A stretch of DNA of 64,000 nt from Clarkia xantiana subsp. parviflora (Eukaryota; Streptophyta; Magnoliopsida; Myrtales; Onagraceae). Shown here piece by piece: positions 33,348 to 46,754 of the stretch. The translations under genes and the position numbers were made by a program. Location of the stretch: positions 2,624,952 through 2,688,951 of the forward strand of contig JAPTYO010000002.1 of NCBI GenBank assembly GCA_036873135.1, read 5' to 3'. The notes beneath the pieces are model-generated. The model did not search any database. It had not been told where the DNA came from and saw only the letters and a list, made by a program, of their open reading frames with translations. Each line of letters starts with the position of its first letter. Position 1 is the first letter of the stretch.

Positions 33348-34596
33348 ATGGAGCAGACCTTCATCATGATCAAGCCCGATGGCGTCCAGAGGGGACTGGT
33401 AATTAGCTTCTTCTAAAGTTCATATTTTCTCCGATTCTCATGGTTCAGTGAGCGATATTTGGTCTTCTTCGTTTGAATTTAAGGTTGTATGTTTAGATCT
33501 TCGTGTTGTTGTGCAGGAAGTGAACTAAGTAGTGATCAGTTGTTAAAAGCTACTCTTTGTAGCTCCTTAAGTTTTCAGTTTGAGCTAGGATTCATGTTTA
33601 TTATAACGGCGTTGAGCTGATTAGCGCCGCATAATTTCTGGTTCGATGTTTTCGATGCTGAGACTCTTAAATTTGTTTCAACTTCAATTTACAGGTTGGT
33701 GAAATCATTTCTAGGTTTGAGAAGAAGGGATTCACTTTGAAAGGTATTGAATCCTCCACTGTTCTTTATTTCCATGGATTGGTTAGCTGTCCCTGTTTGT
33801 CAAGATATTGAATCTTTGATCATTCCAATTTTGCTAGAATCATCCTAGCAGGCTGAATATATTGAATTTGATTTGAATTCCAGGTCTGAAGATGTTGAAC
33901 GTGGAGGAATCCTTTGCTGAGAAGCACTATGCCGATCTGTCTGCTAAACCCTTCTTCAATGGCTTGGTTCAGTACATTGTATCTGGCCCAGTTGTTGCTA
34001 TGGTATGGGAAGGCAAGAACGTTGTTCTCACAGGCCGCAAGATCATTGGTGCCACTAACCCTTCTGATTCCGCTCCCGGAACCATCCGTGGTGACTTTGC
34101 TGTTGACATTGGAAGGTAAAGCTCATCTCTTTCTCGAATTGAAGATATTTTGATTAAACAACTATCAAGGTCTGTTTTTCGACGATTGGGTTTGAAAATC
34201 GATGTCCTATTTTCAAATCCAACAATTAGAAAATGCCAACCTCATTGGTAGTCCATCTTTTTTTAGCTTATCTGAAACTAAATCTGTCATAATTCCATCA
34301 GAGTAATCTTTACTTGAAAATGAAGAAGTTTTGAAATTGATCAATGTAACACACCTACTGTTGGCTGTTACTTTAACATGATGTGTCTTCACAGAAAGAC
34401 AACAAGCATTGTATTGAATCATGCGTGTTTTACTGTTTGTGGAATGAATGAATGACGAGATTGGGAATGCTTGTGTTACAGAAATGTGATTCATGGAAGT
34501 GACTCGGTGGAGAGTGGGCGCAAGGAAATTGCATTGTGGTTCCCTGAAGGTGTTGCCCAGTGGCAGAGCAGCCTCCACTCGTGGATCAATGAATAG
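33348..34596 (+). CDS. NDPK1: Nucleoside diphosphate kinase 1 (cytosolic)
   Basis: Four exons (33348-33398, 33695-33743, 33884-34115, 34482-34596) join in frame to 148 residues, the exact size usual for plant cytosolic NDPK. It transfers the gamma phosphate from ATP to other nucleoside diphosphates through a phosphohistidine. The active His115 is in [12 protein letters not shown]. The protein starts [17 protein letters not shown], a family hallmark, and has no targeting peptide, so it is type I. It ends in the tail SSLHSWINE. Intron positions follow GT-AG and no defect is seen. It is preceded by a TATA box and a site II motif. Confidence 0.97.
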
Positions 34597-35644
34597 ATTT
34601 TTCATTGGTTTTGCTGCTGAGTTTGTTTTAATGTTAGGCGGATGCCTGTACTATTGTTACATGTTAAAGCTCTGACTTCTTCTTGTGTGATGTGAGAGTA
34701 TAATCTATGTTAGTGGTGGTGGTTTCATGTTCTTCTTTGTTGGGAGTGAGTAGTAATGAATTTGAGCTCCACTTTTTTAGTTTATCTTTTATCCCCGTAA
34801 TTTTAAGCTGTGTTTAATATGGTTTGACAAACCAAATAATATATCGCAGTGAGATTAGGTATAAGAAATTTCGTATAATTAATTAAGCCTCCATTAGATT
34901 ACGTGATCGAATCTCATATTAAAGCATCATCTACAATGCTCGTCTCTAGTATTGCTTAGCTTTCTTTATATGTCGCCTCATTTTACTAAAGCTGAGAAAG
35001 GCACCACATGTAGTTCTAAAGTGTTTAGAGCTATGGCCTATGAATATTTTTCTATCTCAAACTTTGATGGATTTGAACTCATTATTTGTATCTAATAATT
35101 TTACTAATATTGCAGTTAAGACTTTAAATTAATATATATTTACATTACTAAACATACTTGTTATTTATAATATAATGTTACAAACGTATATGAGTTATTT
35201 TATCCTAATAAAAAATAAAAATCATTATGCAATATATAAAACTGAACTATTAATTATTTTGTAAGCTATAATAATAATTAATAAGATGTACCCTACGCTT
35301 TTCAATTAGATTATCGCCGTGAAATATGGGCGAGAAATGCCGTATACGAGAAAGCAATTAGGATTTAAAGTGTGATAAATTGATAATTATAGGATAAATT
35401 TAGCTAACCCAAAAAGAGTACTCCGGGCCGCACAAGGAATAGCCCGCTAACTAATTGGGTTAGGCGCCGCATCTTGGGCCTAGATAGGGAAATAAAGTGA
35501 AGAGCCCAATTTACCTGTACTAGAAAAGAAAATAAGAAAACAGAAATAAAGAAAGAGAGAGAAATCAGGTGAAATTGAAAAATAGAGGGTGTGAAAAAAA
35601 GAGAACTTTCTCTCTCTCTCTGTGGAGTCGATTTCCCTACTCCA
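34597..35644. other. NDPK1 3' UTR, AT-rich spacer and CSN7 promoter
   Basis: No gene seen. TGGGCC at 35475-35480, another GGGCC near 35427 and a CT-rich leader (CTCTCTCTCTCT near 35611) lie before CSN7. Confidence 0.45.
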
Positions 35645-38600
35645 ATGGACATTGAGCAGAGGCAAGCGGAGGTAATCGATCAATTCGTCAAGCAAGCGTC
35701 TGCCCTGAAAGGCCCTGCTCTTGTTCCACTCATCGTTCAAGCTACTTCCAATCCCTTACTCTTCGCTTTCTCTGAGATTCTTTCCGTCCCTAATGTTCTC
35801 GAGGTATTTCCTTTCTCACTCTCTCGTCTTCCATCCCTCGTTTGCTGCTGTTTCTTTCAACTGTGGCTGTCGATTGTGCTGCTCGATCAACACTTGAATT
35901 CGCTTTTATGGTTGTTGGTAAATATTTTTGGAGAAGTTATGCTTTGGAATTGAAGCTGGGATCTTTAGAAAGTTCGGGCAACTTCTATCGGTCTTGAAAG
36001 ACCCTTAAATTCTACAATACCAATGTTGTTGGGATAACAAATTTCTAGAGTTGATTTGTGGATCAATTTTTTCTGCTCGACTCCATGGAGATTTTTACTG
36101 TGTACATTCTGCACCTTTATTCGTTAGCCGACTTATGGCAGTACATCTGCTTAATATTTACCAATAACATAGGCTTTAGCCTGCGCCTAGCTGGTGCTGG
36201 GGCTAGTGGCATTTTCCATAGTCACGGGGTTTGCTTGCATAACTTAGGATTCCATCCTCTACAAAAAAAAATGTTCTGACTACCCGCCACCCGGATCTTC
36301 AAAAATACCAACATCAAAGAATTTTGCAATTGAAGCAAATAGGAGCCCTTTAGCTTTACCGATGTCAATTTAGAGACACAGAAATGCAATTGATGTTTCA
36401 CCAACCTCTGACTGTCGTGTTAGTTTTCCTAGAAGTTCAACAGTAGGGAAGAGTTTAAAGTTGCCTCCCTCCCTCATGACTGAGTGTGTTTGCTTTTTTT
36501 TTTTATGTAAACAATATTTTGGCTCGAAGCGCGTCCTCCGTTTCTCCATCTTCTTTCGTAATATATTTACGATTTTTATGCTGTATTATAACATTTTCCC
36601 TATTCAACAACTTTTTTGCGCCTCAAAGTTGAGGCGATATATGACCTTTGTGCCTTGGTGCAAACTAACACTTTTGATACATTGGTTAATATGTTTTAAC
36701 TAGAAGAGTTTTGCAGCTTGAAGGATCTGAGAATTCTGCATATGTTGACTTGCTCCGGTTATTTGCTCACGGCACCTGGACTGATTACAAGAGTAAGCTT
36801 GACTATTTCTCCGGTTTCTTGAGATTTTACTGTGCTGCTGGCTACAGTTTGAAATTTCTTTTCCTGATTATGTGGTTTTGAGTTATAATTTCTTTTTGGA
36901 AAATGCATTGTTACTTAAAGGACCCAACAATGTTAAGAGCACATGATCTTCTAATCAAATTGACATCATTGAACTTGACAACTGATATTTTTGGGAAAAA
37001 GAGAAAGCTCGCACCAATACGATTTTTTATTTGTATAAACAGTTGTCTGAGATTTGTTGCTTTTATTAATGACTTTGTAATGCATCCTTGTTAAGTCTGA
37101 AATCGATTGAATCTGTAACTATGTTACTAATTTTGCTCCTCTGGGTCCATTGTTATTTTCAGATAATGCTGCCCGTCTTCCGCGATTAGTGCCTGACCAA
37201 GCCCTCAAGCTAAAGCAACTTACAGTACTTACTCATGCTGAGATTAGTAAGGTTTGTCTTCTAGCTAAAGTCCTTTTATACAAATAATGCATGTTATTGT
37301 GTTTATTTTCAAGTGCTGCTGAAATCAGAAGGCTATGAATTTGCTGTACTGCTGCTGTTAATTTTAATTTCTTCCAAGTAATATTATTTTGCTTATAAGC
37401 TATGGGCTAGGGCTGCATCTATTGCACGATTTATGCACTCATCAATATGCGAGTGCTTTTCATGTCTAACAATGATTTTTAATTAGTCGTTCCTGCCATC
37501 TGCTTCTAAAAAGTTCCCCTTGATTAAAAGTTCCAGTTTATCAACCTATTAATCCAACTGTTACATGTAATATATAACTAAAAGGCCTTTTTCTGCTGTG
37601 AATATCTCAATGGTTCTTGAATGGCTGTGGCTGATGGGTCTTCAGATTTTCAGGTTTATATATCATGTACCAAAAGAATATATTAACTAAAAGCTGTAAG
37701 CTTACTCCTATTTTTTCTGCTACAGCCTTTTACATTTGTTTATTTTTCACTCTTTCTTCTTCAGGTGGTATTGTATAGTCGACTAATGCAGGAGTTGGAT
37801 GTTGCAAATGTTAGGGAACTTGAAGATTTTCTCATTGAGTGCATGTATGCGGTAAGTTTTTCATGGCTGAATGTAGTTATGAGCCTTTATGAACTATTAC
37901 CCCTGCTTTTCATGGTTTATAGCTTGTTGGTATCTTTTGAAACTATAGCATCAGGTTCTTACTACTCGACAATAGCGATATTGGACCAAACACTTGCCTT
38001 TGTAGGTTCCATTTTTGTCTGGTTTTCTTAGGTCATTTGGTAGGAGGAGTGATCTTGTGAGTGGATCATGAGTTTCCTCCCCATGTCACAGTGCAAACAG
38101 AACGTCTGGCCTGTTCATACCGCCTCAAAACAAATATCTGGTCTCAGTTTACCGACCGTGCTAGGAAGCTACAACATTAAATAGTAGTTGGGACAACACA
38201 TGAAATTTCCTCTTATACCCTCTGTTTTCATGTTATGGAGAATGTTCTTGTTCAAAACTCTCTCCTTTAACTATAAGAAATTGTTGCTTCTATGAAACTG
38301 ATATTTTCATGTTATATATGTGGTTAGGGTATAGCCAGGGGGAAGCTTGATCAGTTGCAAAGGTGCTTTGAGGTAGGAGATTGTCCTTTACACTTCACCA
38401 TCATTTTTCCATCTCCAGATCTTTCCTTAGATGTAACTTTTATATCATGCTTTTCTGTATTGCAGGTCCAGTTTGCTTCTGGAAGAGATATTCGACCTGG
38501 ACAACTCGGGAATATGATACAGACCCTTTCTGACTGGTACATTTCCTAGAATGAATTTCTAGTGCTATCTCAGGACTAACCCCTACTTTGCGTTTATTGT

Positions 38601-39652
38601 AGAAAGAAAATATTGCTTGACTCACTTAAATATGAAAATCACTTCCTGTTTGTTCAGCAGCTACTTACTGGTTACACAACTCATATTACTCACAACTTGT
38701 CTTGCTTGATATAAAGTTCTGTATCACACATGTATTTGGTATTTTACTTTTGTTGTCCATTTAGATGATTCATCATGTCACAATTGGTGAAGAGGAGATG
38801 GAGGTTCTATTTCTAATTTTGTTTTCTTTTTGTTTTGCTTATAGTATTAGAACCGGTCATTAAAGTTTAATGCTGGCTCTTGCTAAAACTTGCTCTTTAA
38901 CCCGATGATGCTTTGGTAATTCTAATGTTGAACCCGAAAATATGAAGTTGCTATTATTAACTGATGTGGTTTGTTGTATGAATCCAGGCAATCTACTTCG
39001 GAGAATATGCTTCACTCGATTCAAGAGAAGATTAAGTGGGCTGATGAAATGAGTGAAATACACAAGAAACATAAGAAAGACGTGGAGGATCGGACCGAAG
39101 AATTAAAGAAGACACTTACCCTCAAGGTCAGTTGAATCCACTTATTTCGTGTTTATTGATTTTCATTTTCCATTAGCGTGGTTTAATTAAGTTGGTTAAA
39201 TTTGTAATTCTTCTGCATAAATATTGTATAGACTGAAAATGTATGTAGTGGCATCTGCATTGTATGGACAGAATATAAGATAGTTAAGCAGAAATTAGGT
39301 AGGATAGTTAAGTTTAAAGAGGAGTGAAATGTGTGGGAGTGGAACTGTCTTACTTACGTTGTGGCAGAAGTCACACACTGTGAGCAGGGGGACAACGAAT
39401 TCAGAGGGCACGAAGAGATGTATTCTGAGGCAGGTGGAGTAATGGATTATGAAGAAGATAGGAGTCGACCCAAGAGGTATTTTTTATGTTGTTATTCATT
39501 TGCTTTTCTCCTTTACATCAGCTTTATGACTCATTATTATTGTTTATCTTTTGATTAGCTTTAGTGTGTGTGCATTATTTTGGTGCACAATCGTATTAGT
39601 GGGGGGGTTTACTGAATAAAGTATAATCTGCAGAAGGAGGCACCCTGTGTAA
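35645..39652 (+). CDS. CSN7: COP9 signalosome subunit 7 (FUS5)
   Basis: Nine exons (35645-35803, 36717-36792, 37163-37251, 37765-37851, 38328-38372, 38466-38536, 38988-39126, 39388-39476, 39634-39652) join in frame to 257 residues, near the 260 or so of the Arabidopsis protein. CSN7 is a PCI-domain scaffold of the COP9 signalosome, which removes NEDD8/RUB from cullins and thereby regulates SCF ubiquitin ligases and light signalling. The N-terminal helical part contains LRLFAHGTWTDY. The PCI domain includes LKLKQLTVLTHAE, VRELEDFLIECMYAGIARGKL and the winged-helix segment VQFASGRDIRPGQLGNM. A coiled coil (IQEKIKWADEMSEIHKKHKK) and the conserved tail GVMDYEEDRSRPKRRRHPV follow. The last coding exon is only 19 bases. 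All joins obey GT-AG. Confidence 0.95.
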
Positions 39653-42600
39653 TAAGAGAAAAAAGATATGGGAAGGGAAGGGACTCGAGTGGAAGCAACC
39701 CAGCAAAGTTTTTTTTTTTTTTTTTTGTGTCTAAATAGACGATTCGGCTTTTTATCTCCATGATTAACTAAATAGGTGCAAAAAAGAGAAGGGAATGGAA
39801 TGGATTTAGGTAGGTTGTGTGTTGATTATTTTGGTGAAAAGAAGAAAAAGAGTAAGATGAATGAGGATAATTATTTTAAAACTGTTGGTGGAAACTGGAA
39901 AGTTGTCTGCGCTGATAGGCTGGTTGGACTTTGGAAACTGCTGGACTTACTACTACTGTCCATACGTTGACTCGGCCTTCAACATCTTGTTTGTTCGGGT
40001 TTGATTTTGTAAGTTGTATGAGTTGCATTTCTGCTATTGACAAAAAAAGGGGGTTTTGTCGCTAATAAAAGAAACTGTATTCAAAATGTATTCAAGTGTT
40101 TTTTTGGAACGTATTAATAAGCTAAACACATACTTCGAATTGTTTCATGCCATAAATAAACTCGAACGCTAAAAAAAAAACATTGGACAAGCGGATTCAT
40201 ATCTCCTTTGTCGCAACGGAACATACACTTACTAATTCTTGACTTTATGATTTTACATTTACATAAATAGTGTAGTGGCTAGGTTGGACTCTTGTTGTGG
40301 TCGCCGGACCTGGCGACCCCGACCAGGGTCTGATCCAACCATGGGTCGGACTTTAGTTGGGTCAGTTTTAGCCTAAGGTTTAATCAGGTGACTAAATTGA
40401 ACAAAATAAAAATATTTAATGGTCAAACTTAACTTTTAATTAATGAATGCACTAAAAGTTTACAAAATGCATAAATATGATACCAAAAACTTACCAAGAA
40501 AAAAAAAAATTATAACCCTTAAAGCCAACTTTAGCCAAATATATGACATAAACACTTTTTAACCCAAAAATTATTATGCATGCCAGCGAAATGCAAAAGT
40601 TTAGCCACCTACTCTTGGCCAAAAGCTTTCTTTGGGATTAATTATTATTATTTACTAAACTCTGCATACTTTAGAAAAAAAGTTATCCAAATTCTAAATT
40701 TTCAAATTTGTTATATATACTCAGATGTAAGGCAAAAAAAAACAAGTTTAAAGTAAATAAATTTCGGATAGAAATTATTTTGAGCAATGTAAAAGAATAG
40801 TCAGGTTTATGGCTTATTTTAATAGAAGTGATAGAACGGTTATATTTTCTGGAGAGAGAGAGGAAATCTAATTTGTCATGTTGAACATTTATTTATCGGA
40901 TTTCACCACCACTTTGATCTCACCCCTAAATTCGTCGTCTACAACCCTAATCATTTTCTAATTTTAGGTCAGACTTAAATAAATATATTTATTATTATTG
41001 TTATTATTATTATTATTATTATTTTGGCAGTTTCTTTGCACTTCGAATATTTTAAATACTATTATTATTATATGTTACCACTTCCGACTTCCGACCGTAT
41101 TCCAACATATATAATATATAATAAATAAATACTTTGCACGTTTTTCATCTTCCAAGTCTAATCTAATTTAAATGTCATGTTGTTCTTTTAGGACGGAGCA
41201 ATTAATAATTGAGGGAGCAATTGTCTCCTTCAACGTTGTTGATGTGTGTAATTTTTGTCTTCAAAGTGATAGTTTTTTTCAATTTACTCTTATAATTTTC
41301 TTTTGATTTTTTTTATATTAATTGCTTGATTTATAGTTCAATTCTTTTTTTTTTTTTTGGTTAACATAGTTCAATTCTTGCCTCAAAACAATATTCCTCC
41401 TGACTTCGTTGGTAAATTTGTATCAGTATTTATTTGATTATGTTATAATTAATTAAAAAAAAAAGTACATTTTATTTATTTTATATACTGCAAAAAAGAA
41501 AGTTAAGGGGTCTTTCTTCCGTTTTATATATTATTATTATTATTATTTTATTATATATATTATAAATAAATGCCATTTTGTTGGGATGTGGTGGGGGTTG
41601 ATGTGCATCACATGGATTCGGGAAATCCATCATCCGCCTAATAAGCCGATTATCTTCGTCAGCGTCCATTATTTACTTTACAACCTTCTTAATCAATTGT
41701 CATTATCTAAAGACTTCTTAATACGTCTGTCTATTCTATTGCATTTTTATATGTTATTAATTGTAATAAAAATGATTATGAAAAAAAATCCCGCGTGAAT
41801 ATTTGAATAAGTTGGCTGTTAATTTCATATGGTAAATCATATCTTCAACAAAGTGTAGGCTATTATATATTAGCCGGGTCTTGGTGAAGTTTTTTTTTTT
41901 TGCCAAAATCATTTATTATTCCGCTTCATCATATTTTTTGCAATTTAATCCCTATTGTTTTCTCCGGTCACCGTCCAAGTCCGTTGGCCACCACATTCGT
42001 GGTTTACGGCTCCGATTCGTGGTTTCCAGATCCGATCGTGGTGGTTGGCGGCTTTGGGTGGTGGTCAACGGTTTTGGGTGGTGGCCGACGGACTTTGGTG
42101 GTGACCGGAAAAAAAACTATAGGGACTAAATTGTAAAAAAAATTAAACTTAAAAATATAAATTGGAGGACTAAATTGAATAAAATAAAAGTATTTAACGG
42201 TCAAACTTAACGGTCAACTAATTGATGCATCAAAAGTCTATAAAATATAAACATATGACACAAAAAATTTACAAAAAAATATATGGAATCAAAAGTCAAC
42301 TCTATCCAAAGATATAACACTAAAAAGACCATTTAACATTTAATATATCATCTTTGTTTAGGTTTTTATTATTATTTACAAAAGTCAAACTATAATATAT
42401 TTATTCCCTTTTTAAAAAGAAACTACGCAGTCCATAAATATTAACACATTTCTGTTAAGGATCAAATTATACTTAAAACACTAATTGACTAGCGTGTGTC
42501 ATGCAAAAAATTTAAATGAAAAACGTTACTCACTTGTATTTTTCACACAGTTCAATTTAAATTATAAATATATATTAAAAACATATGCAATATGCTTAAT

Positions 42601-43047
42601 TGATTTTTTTTGTAGTAGGTACATATATATGTTAGAAATATCATAAGTTAAGTTATTGAGAACCTCTTAATCTCTACTTTCACACACAATATGAAACTAT
42701 ATGTAAATTAAAGTATCGCAAAAATAATTATAAATATTTTATAACGATATTTAGGATATATAATATATAATATACAAAGTAATATATACATATGACAGTT
42801 ATATATTATTATTTAATTATATGATTTTTTATATTGCATTTTAAAGGTCATGATCATTAATCATACCTAAAAGTCACAATAACATTTGAGCTGATAAGCT
42901 ATATAATAAAAAATAAAATTATATGAATAACTGAGTCAATAAGCGAGACAAATTAATATATATATATATATATATTAATTTGACCGTTTTTAAATGACAT
43001 GTGTACGTTTTTTTAGTCACTGTCTCTTAATTTGATTTGACCGATTT
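39653..43047. other. Gene-free AT-rich DNA with dispersed repeats
   Basis: After the CSN7 3' UTR no gene is seen. 40385-40500 and 42165-42280 are diverged copies of one sequence (ACTAAATTGAAYAAAATAAAA, then GGTCAAACTTAA, then AAAAGTYTAYAAAATRYA). GTGGTGGCC-type GC-rich sequence at 41950-42110 sits beside the second copy. (ATT)n runs occur at about 40990-41023 and 41528-41548, and a (TA)n run at 42957-42976. Confidence 0.45.
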
Positions 43048-43674
43048 TAGTCCTGTCAACGGGTCACAACCCGTGACCAGTGACCCGGGACCCGTGACCC
43101 GCGGGTCACGGACGAACCGACCCGTGATTGACCCGGGGGTCATCACGGGTCAGGATTATAAACCTGTACCCGGGACACGGGTCAACGGGTTGACCCGTGA
43201 CCCGGGTCAAACATGCAATGCAAATTTAAATAAGTGATGTTTCGAACTCGTTCGAACACACACTACTAATATATGCACCCGAATTTGAGTGGACGTACGA
43301 AAGTAATTGGATATCAATTAATTATGAGATCAAATATTAATTAGTAGTTTAATTTGTCGGTATATAGAAAGAAGTCTAAGATTGGAATGAGTGACTAAGA
43401 GTGAGAGGACTAGCGCGCCTAGGGTTAGCAATTTAGCATTTAGATTTTAGCCATTATTTAGGGAAACGAAAAAAAAAAAAAAAAAACTGATTTAAACGGG
43501 TCACGGGCCGGGTACGGGTCCTAATCCCAAACCCGTACCCGGCCCGCTCTCAACGGGTCATTTACGGGTCAACCCGTAAATGACCTGTTAGCATACTTAG
43601 GGTCACCCGTACCCGACCCGTGAGCGGGTCATTTGCGGGTCACCCGCGAGTCACGGGTAAAATTGACAGGCCTA
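43048..43674. mobile_element. Probable hAT-type non-autonomous element with GGGTCAC-rich ends
   Basis: The left end TAGTCCTGTCAA and the right end TTGACAGGCCTA are near-complementary. Both sides are filled with inverted GGGTCACGGGT/ACCCGTGACCC motifs for 100-180 bases, around an AT-rich core. No clear TSD was found, so the exact ends and superfamily are uncertain. Confidence 0.6.
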
Positions 43675-43855
43675 GATATGAGATTTGGGTAACTATAATT
43701 TTTTTTAATCTTGTTTTAGTCTCTACTTAAAATAAAGAAACTCTATATATATATATATATATAGAGTTTAATTGTGGAACCTTCTAAGTCGTCATATAGA
43801 CGTTCTATTTTTAATTAAACAATATATAAATATAAAATACACTAACATTACATAA

Positions 43856-43860
<5 letters not shown>

Positions 43861-43889
<29 letters not shown>
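43861..43889. repeat. (TA)n microsatellite
   Basis: About 14 TA repeats; a second, shorter run lies at about 43743-43763. Confidence 0.85.
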
Positions 43890-43894
<5 letters not shown>

Positions 43895-44028
43895 AAAAAT
43901 TACTACGCTCAACTACATAAATACAATATAATATAAATATATAAGTAATATCGAAAGTTACTACCATCAACAAAATAAATATAATATAAAATATAAAAAT
44001 TGATACGGTCAACTATATAAATATACTA

Positions 44029-44450
44029 TAAGAGCATCCACAATGGTATTACGTAAAGATTACGTAAACGTGGGTCCTACATGTTTATTTAAGTAAAGCA
44101 ACAAAAACTATCTACAGTGGTTTTACATAACATTCCTTAAAGATGGGACCCGCACGTAAATTTATGTTTTTACATAAAGCATTCCTTAAATTTAAGTAAT
44201 GCACTATGTATTACGTAACCAATTTTTTATTATAAATTAATTCATTTTATAATTAATGCTAATATCTTATTGGTGGTTGTTGGAAAATTTAATAATAAAA
44301 TATATTTAAGGAATATGTTTAAGTAATACGATTGCAGAGAAAGTATTTTTTACGTGTGTCTTAAATTTACGTATTACTTAAAGTGTACATAAATGTCTAC
44401 GTGGCAACTTTAAAGAATACAATTTATGTAAAACCACTGTGGATGCTCTA
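44029..44450. mobile_element. MITE with AGAGCATCCACA ends (reverse-orientation copy)
   Basis: Begins AAGAGCATCCACAATGGTAT and ends ACCACTGTGGATGCTCT, a terminal inverted repeat of about 20 bases. The internal sequence is the reverse complement of the units in the array at 49647-51078. Length about 420 bp, non-coding. Confidence 0.88.
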
Positions 44451-45394
44451 AACCCGATATATATTTCAATTTTTATAGGAATGATTAAAATAGATAAATT
44501 TATATTAGATCTATAAAAAATTAAATTATTTTATATCTCAAAATAAGTTTTAATTATTTTATTTTTTCAACTTTTTTAACACTGAAATTAATTTTGTTAG
44601 TTTGATTTTCTTATTGCAGTTCTCGGATTATCGTCTCAGTTATATTATTAGGACAGGTAGGCTATAATATATACACCTTTGGGCTTTGGGCTTCCACAAT
44701 ATATCTTAAGTGGCCCATATATAGTCTTATAATATATGAAGTAGTCGTCACTCGTCATGATTTCTTCTATCAGAAAAAAATATATATACAATACAGATAA
44801 CAAAAAATATTACCGAGAGAAATGTGTAACAAAACTTATTTCCATTTTTATAATATATAGTTACCTAATTTTTAATTTTTGTTATTTATAAAATAAAAAA
44901 CTAATAAAACTTCAAACTAACTTAATAAAGTTCACAATTTATGATCTACCGTAATCAATACTTTACACAATTTGCCAAAACAATCCAGATCGTATGTCGA
45001 CCAGAATCAGGTGAAATTGCAAAAATATGCTCCCAATTTGGTAAATATTTATTCTCTTTACATAATATGATTAAAATAAAATAGACTTTCGTACATGTTT
45101 TTTCCATGCTAATGACGCTCCATTTTTTTTTTTGGCCAAATGAAACTCCATTGACTGTATCTTATTTCGTCGTACCTGAAATACGTCCTTAATTAAACTC
45201 TACTAGTTTCAAGGAAAATCATAATTAAATTGGTACCGGAATCAATACTCTGACACACACATAAATATTGGAATCAAATTTAGTGCGCGTGGCTGTGACG
45301 TACGTTTATTATTCTTGGATTAACTATATCCAACTAATACTAGAATTTACAAAAAAAAAAAAAAAAAAAACTAATACTAGAAGAGTAATTCCTT

Positions 45395-45539
45395 AAAGTG
45401 TGAAAAAAAGAGTGAAAAAATCATAGAAAGTTAACAACTGCCACATGTCAGTTAACAATTTGACATAAATTGGAAAGAGAATCATGTAATGTATTGCCAT
45501 GTGGCGGTTGTTAACTTTCTATGGTTTTTTCACACTTTC
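45395..45539. repeat. Inverted repeat with ~38-bp arms (MITE-like)
   Basis: GTGAAAAAATCATAGAAAGT followed by TAACAACTGCCACATG (about 45412-45448) pairs with CATGTGGCGGTTGTTAACTT and TCTATGGTTTTTTCAC (about 45498-45534), with few mismatches. The spacer is about 50 bp. No TSD identified. Confidence 0.75.
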
Positions 45540-45558
45540 TAGCAAAGCTCATACTAGA

Positions 45559-45680
45559 AAGGAAATTGTTGAAGTTAGGCAAAGAAAAGCTTTCTGCTCT
45601 AAATATGAATTTGTAGTACTAAAAAGGAAATTGTTGAAGTTAGGCAAAGAAAAACTTTCTGCTCTAAATATGAATTTGTA
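45559..45680. repeat. Direct tandem duplication, 57-bp units
   Basis: Units 45559-45615 and 45624-45680 differ by one visible base and lie directly beside the inverted repeat at 45395-45539. No function is evident. Confidence 0.85.
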
Positions 45681-46754
45681 GGTGAAGATAGACACTCTTA
45701 ACATACTTCAATATTCTTCCGGTTACTTCAGCCTTAATCATATTTGGACGAATTTATCCTTCTAGTAATTTCAGTATTGACCACCATTGAATTAATACTA
45801 TAAGTTTCAGCTCGATTACCTTAACTTTTTTTAATATGAGGTTTATTTATCTAATTTTTTTTCATCTATTTTAAAATGTTGTCATCTGGAATAGAACATA
45901 TGCGATACTATAAAATGTTGATTGATTATAGTTGATTACAATTACATCTCTTAACTTTTTTGTTCACATTTTTAACCTAAAAATATATTATTTTAAATTG
46001 AAGCCTATGAAACATTTTATGCCCCCAAAATATTTTATTTTTATTATTTTTTCCAGTCAAATCTTGCCCCTTAAAAAAAAAAAAGAATAATTTCTTCTTC
46101 CTTACGTACACACACGTATATCATCATTAATTACCCTATTGCTCACTCGTGTTGGGAATCCTGCATGCATTTCAACCAAACATAAAGTCACCAAGGAGAG
46201 TAACTGCTCCTCGTGAATTTTCTTCTTCTAAAAAATATATGTATTTTTACAATGAAAGAAATCATAAGAATTTTAATTAAGTTGTATCCTTGATTAAGGT
46301 GCCGACCTTTTACTTCTGAAACTTAAACGTCATCAGTTGAGGGAACTAAAATTCGAACTAAAATAGTGTTTAGAAAAGAACATTATTTTAGTTCAGTATC
46401 TTTATCTCATAGTAACCTAAAATTAATTTACCACAAAAGGAAAGGATACATATAGCTGCTAGTGCTCAGGTGAAAGTTACCAAAATTTAATTTATACATG
46501 TGATGGTATTCTAATTAATTAAATACATAAATTATCCAGAACCCCAGCACCCCGACAGTAAAAAGCCCTAAACACCCAGAAAAAAAAATATTCTAAAAGA
46601 GCACGTGTATATAAAATACATATATATATATAATAAATATTATTTTCATATATATATAGCAGGTTCACACAATTGGATCAATCAATCATCATCGTCAAAA
46701 GCAAAAAAGCAAGCATTTGACTAAGACTGCGAATACCAGCTAGTTAACAGTAAG

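Larger units (their letters stand above)
44451..46754. other. AT-rich intergenic DNA upstream of the first ERF gene
   Basis: No gene seen apart from the repeats listed separately. A TATA-like GTATATAAAATACA lies near 46606-46620, about 140 bases before the ERF start. Confidence 0.4.

Noticed and set aside
43037..43237. 66-codon frame rich in DPG and VTR
   Set aside because: Arises from the GGGTCACGGGT repeats of a non-coding element.
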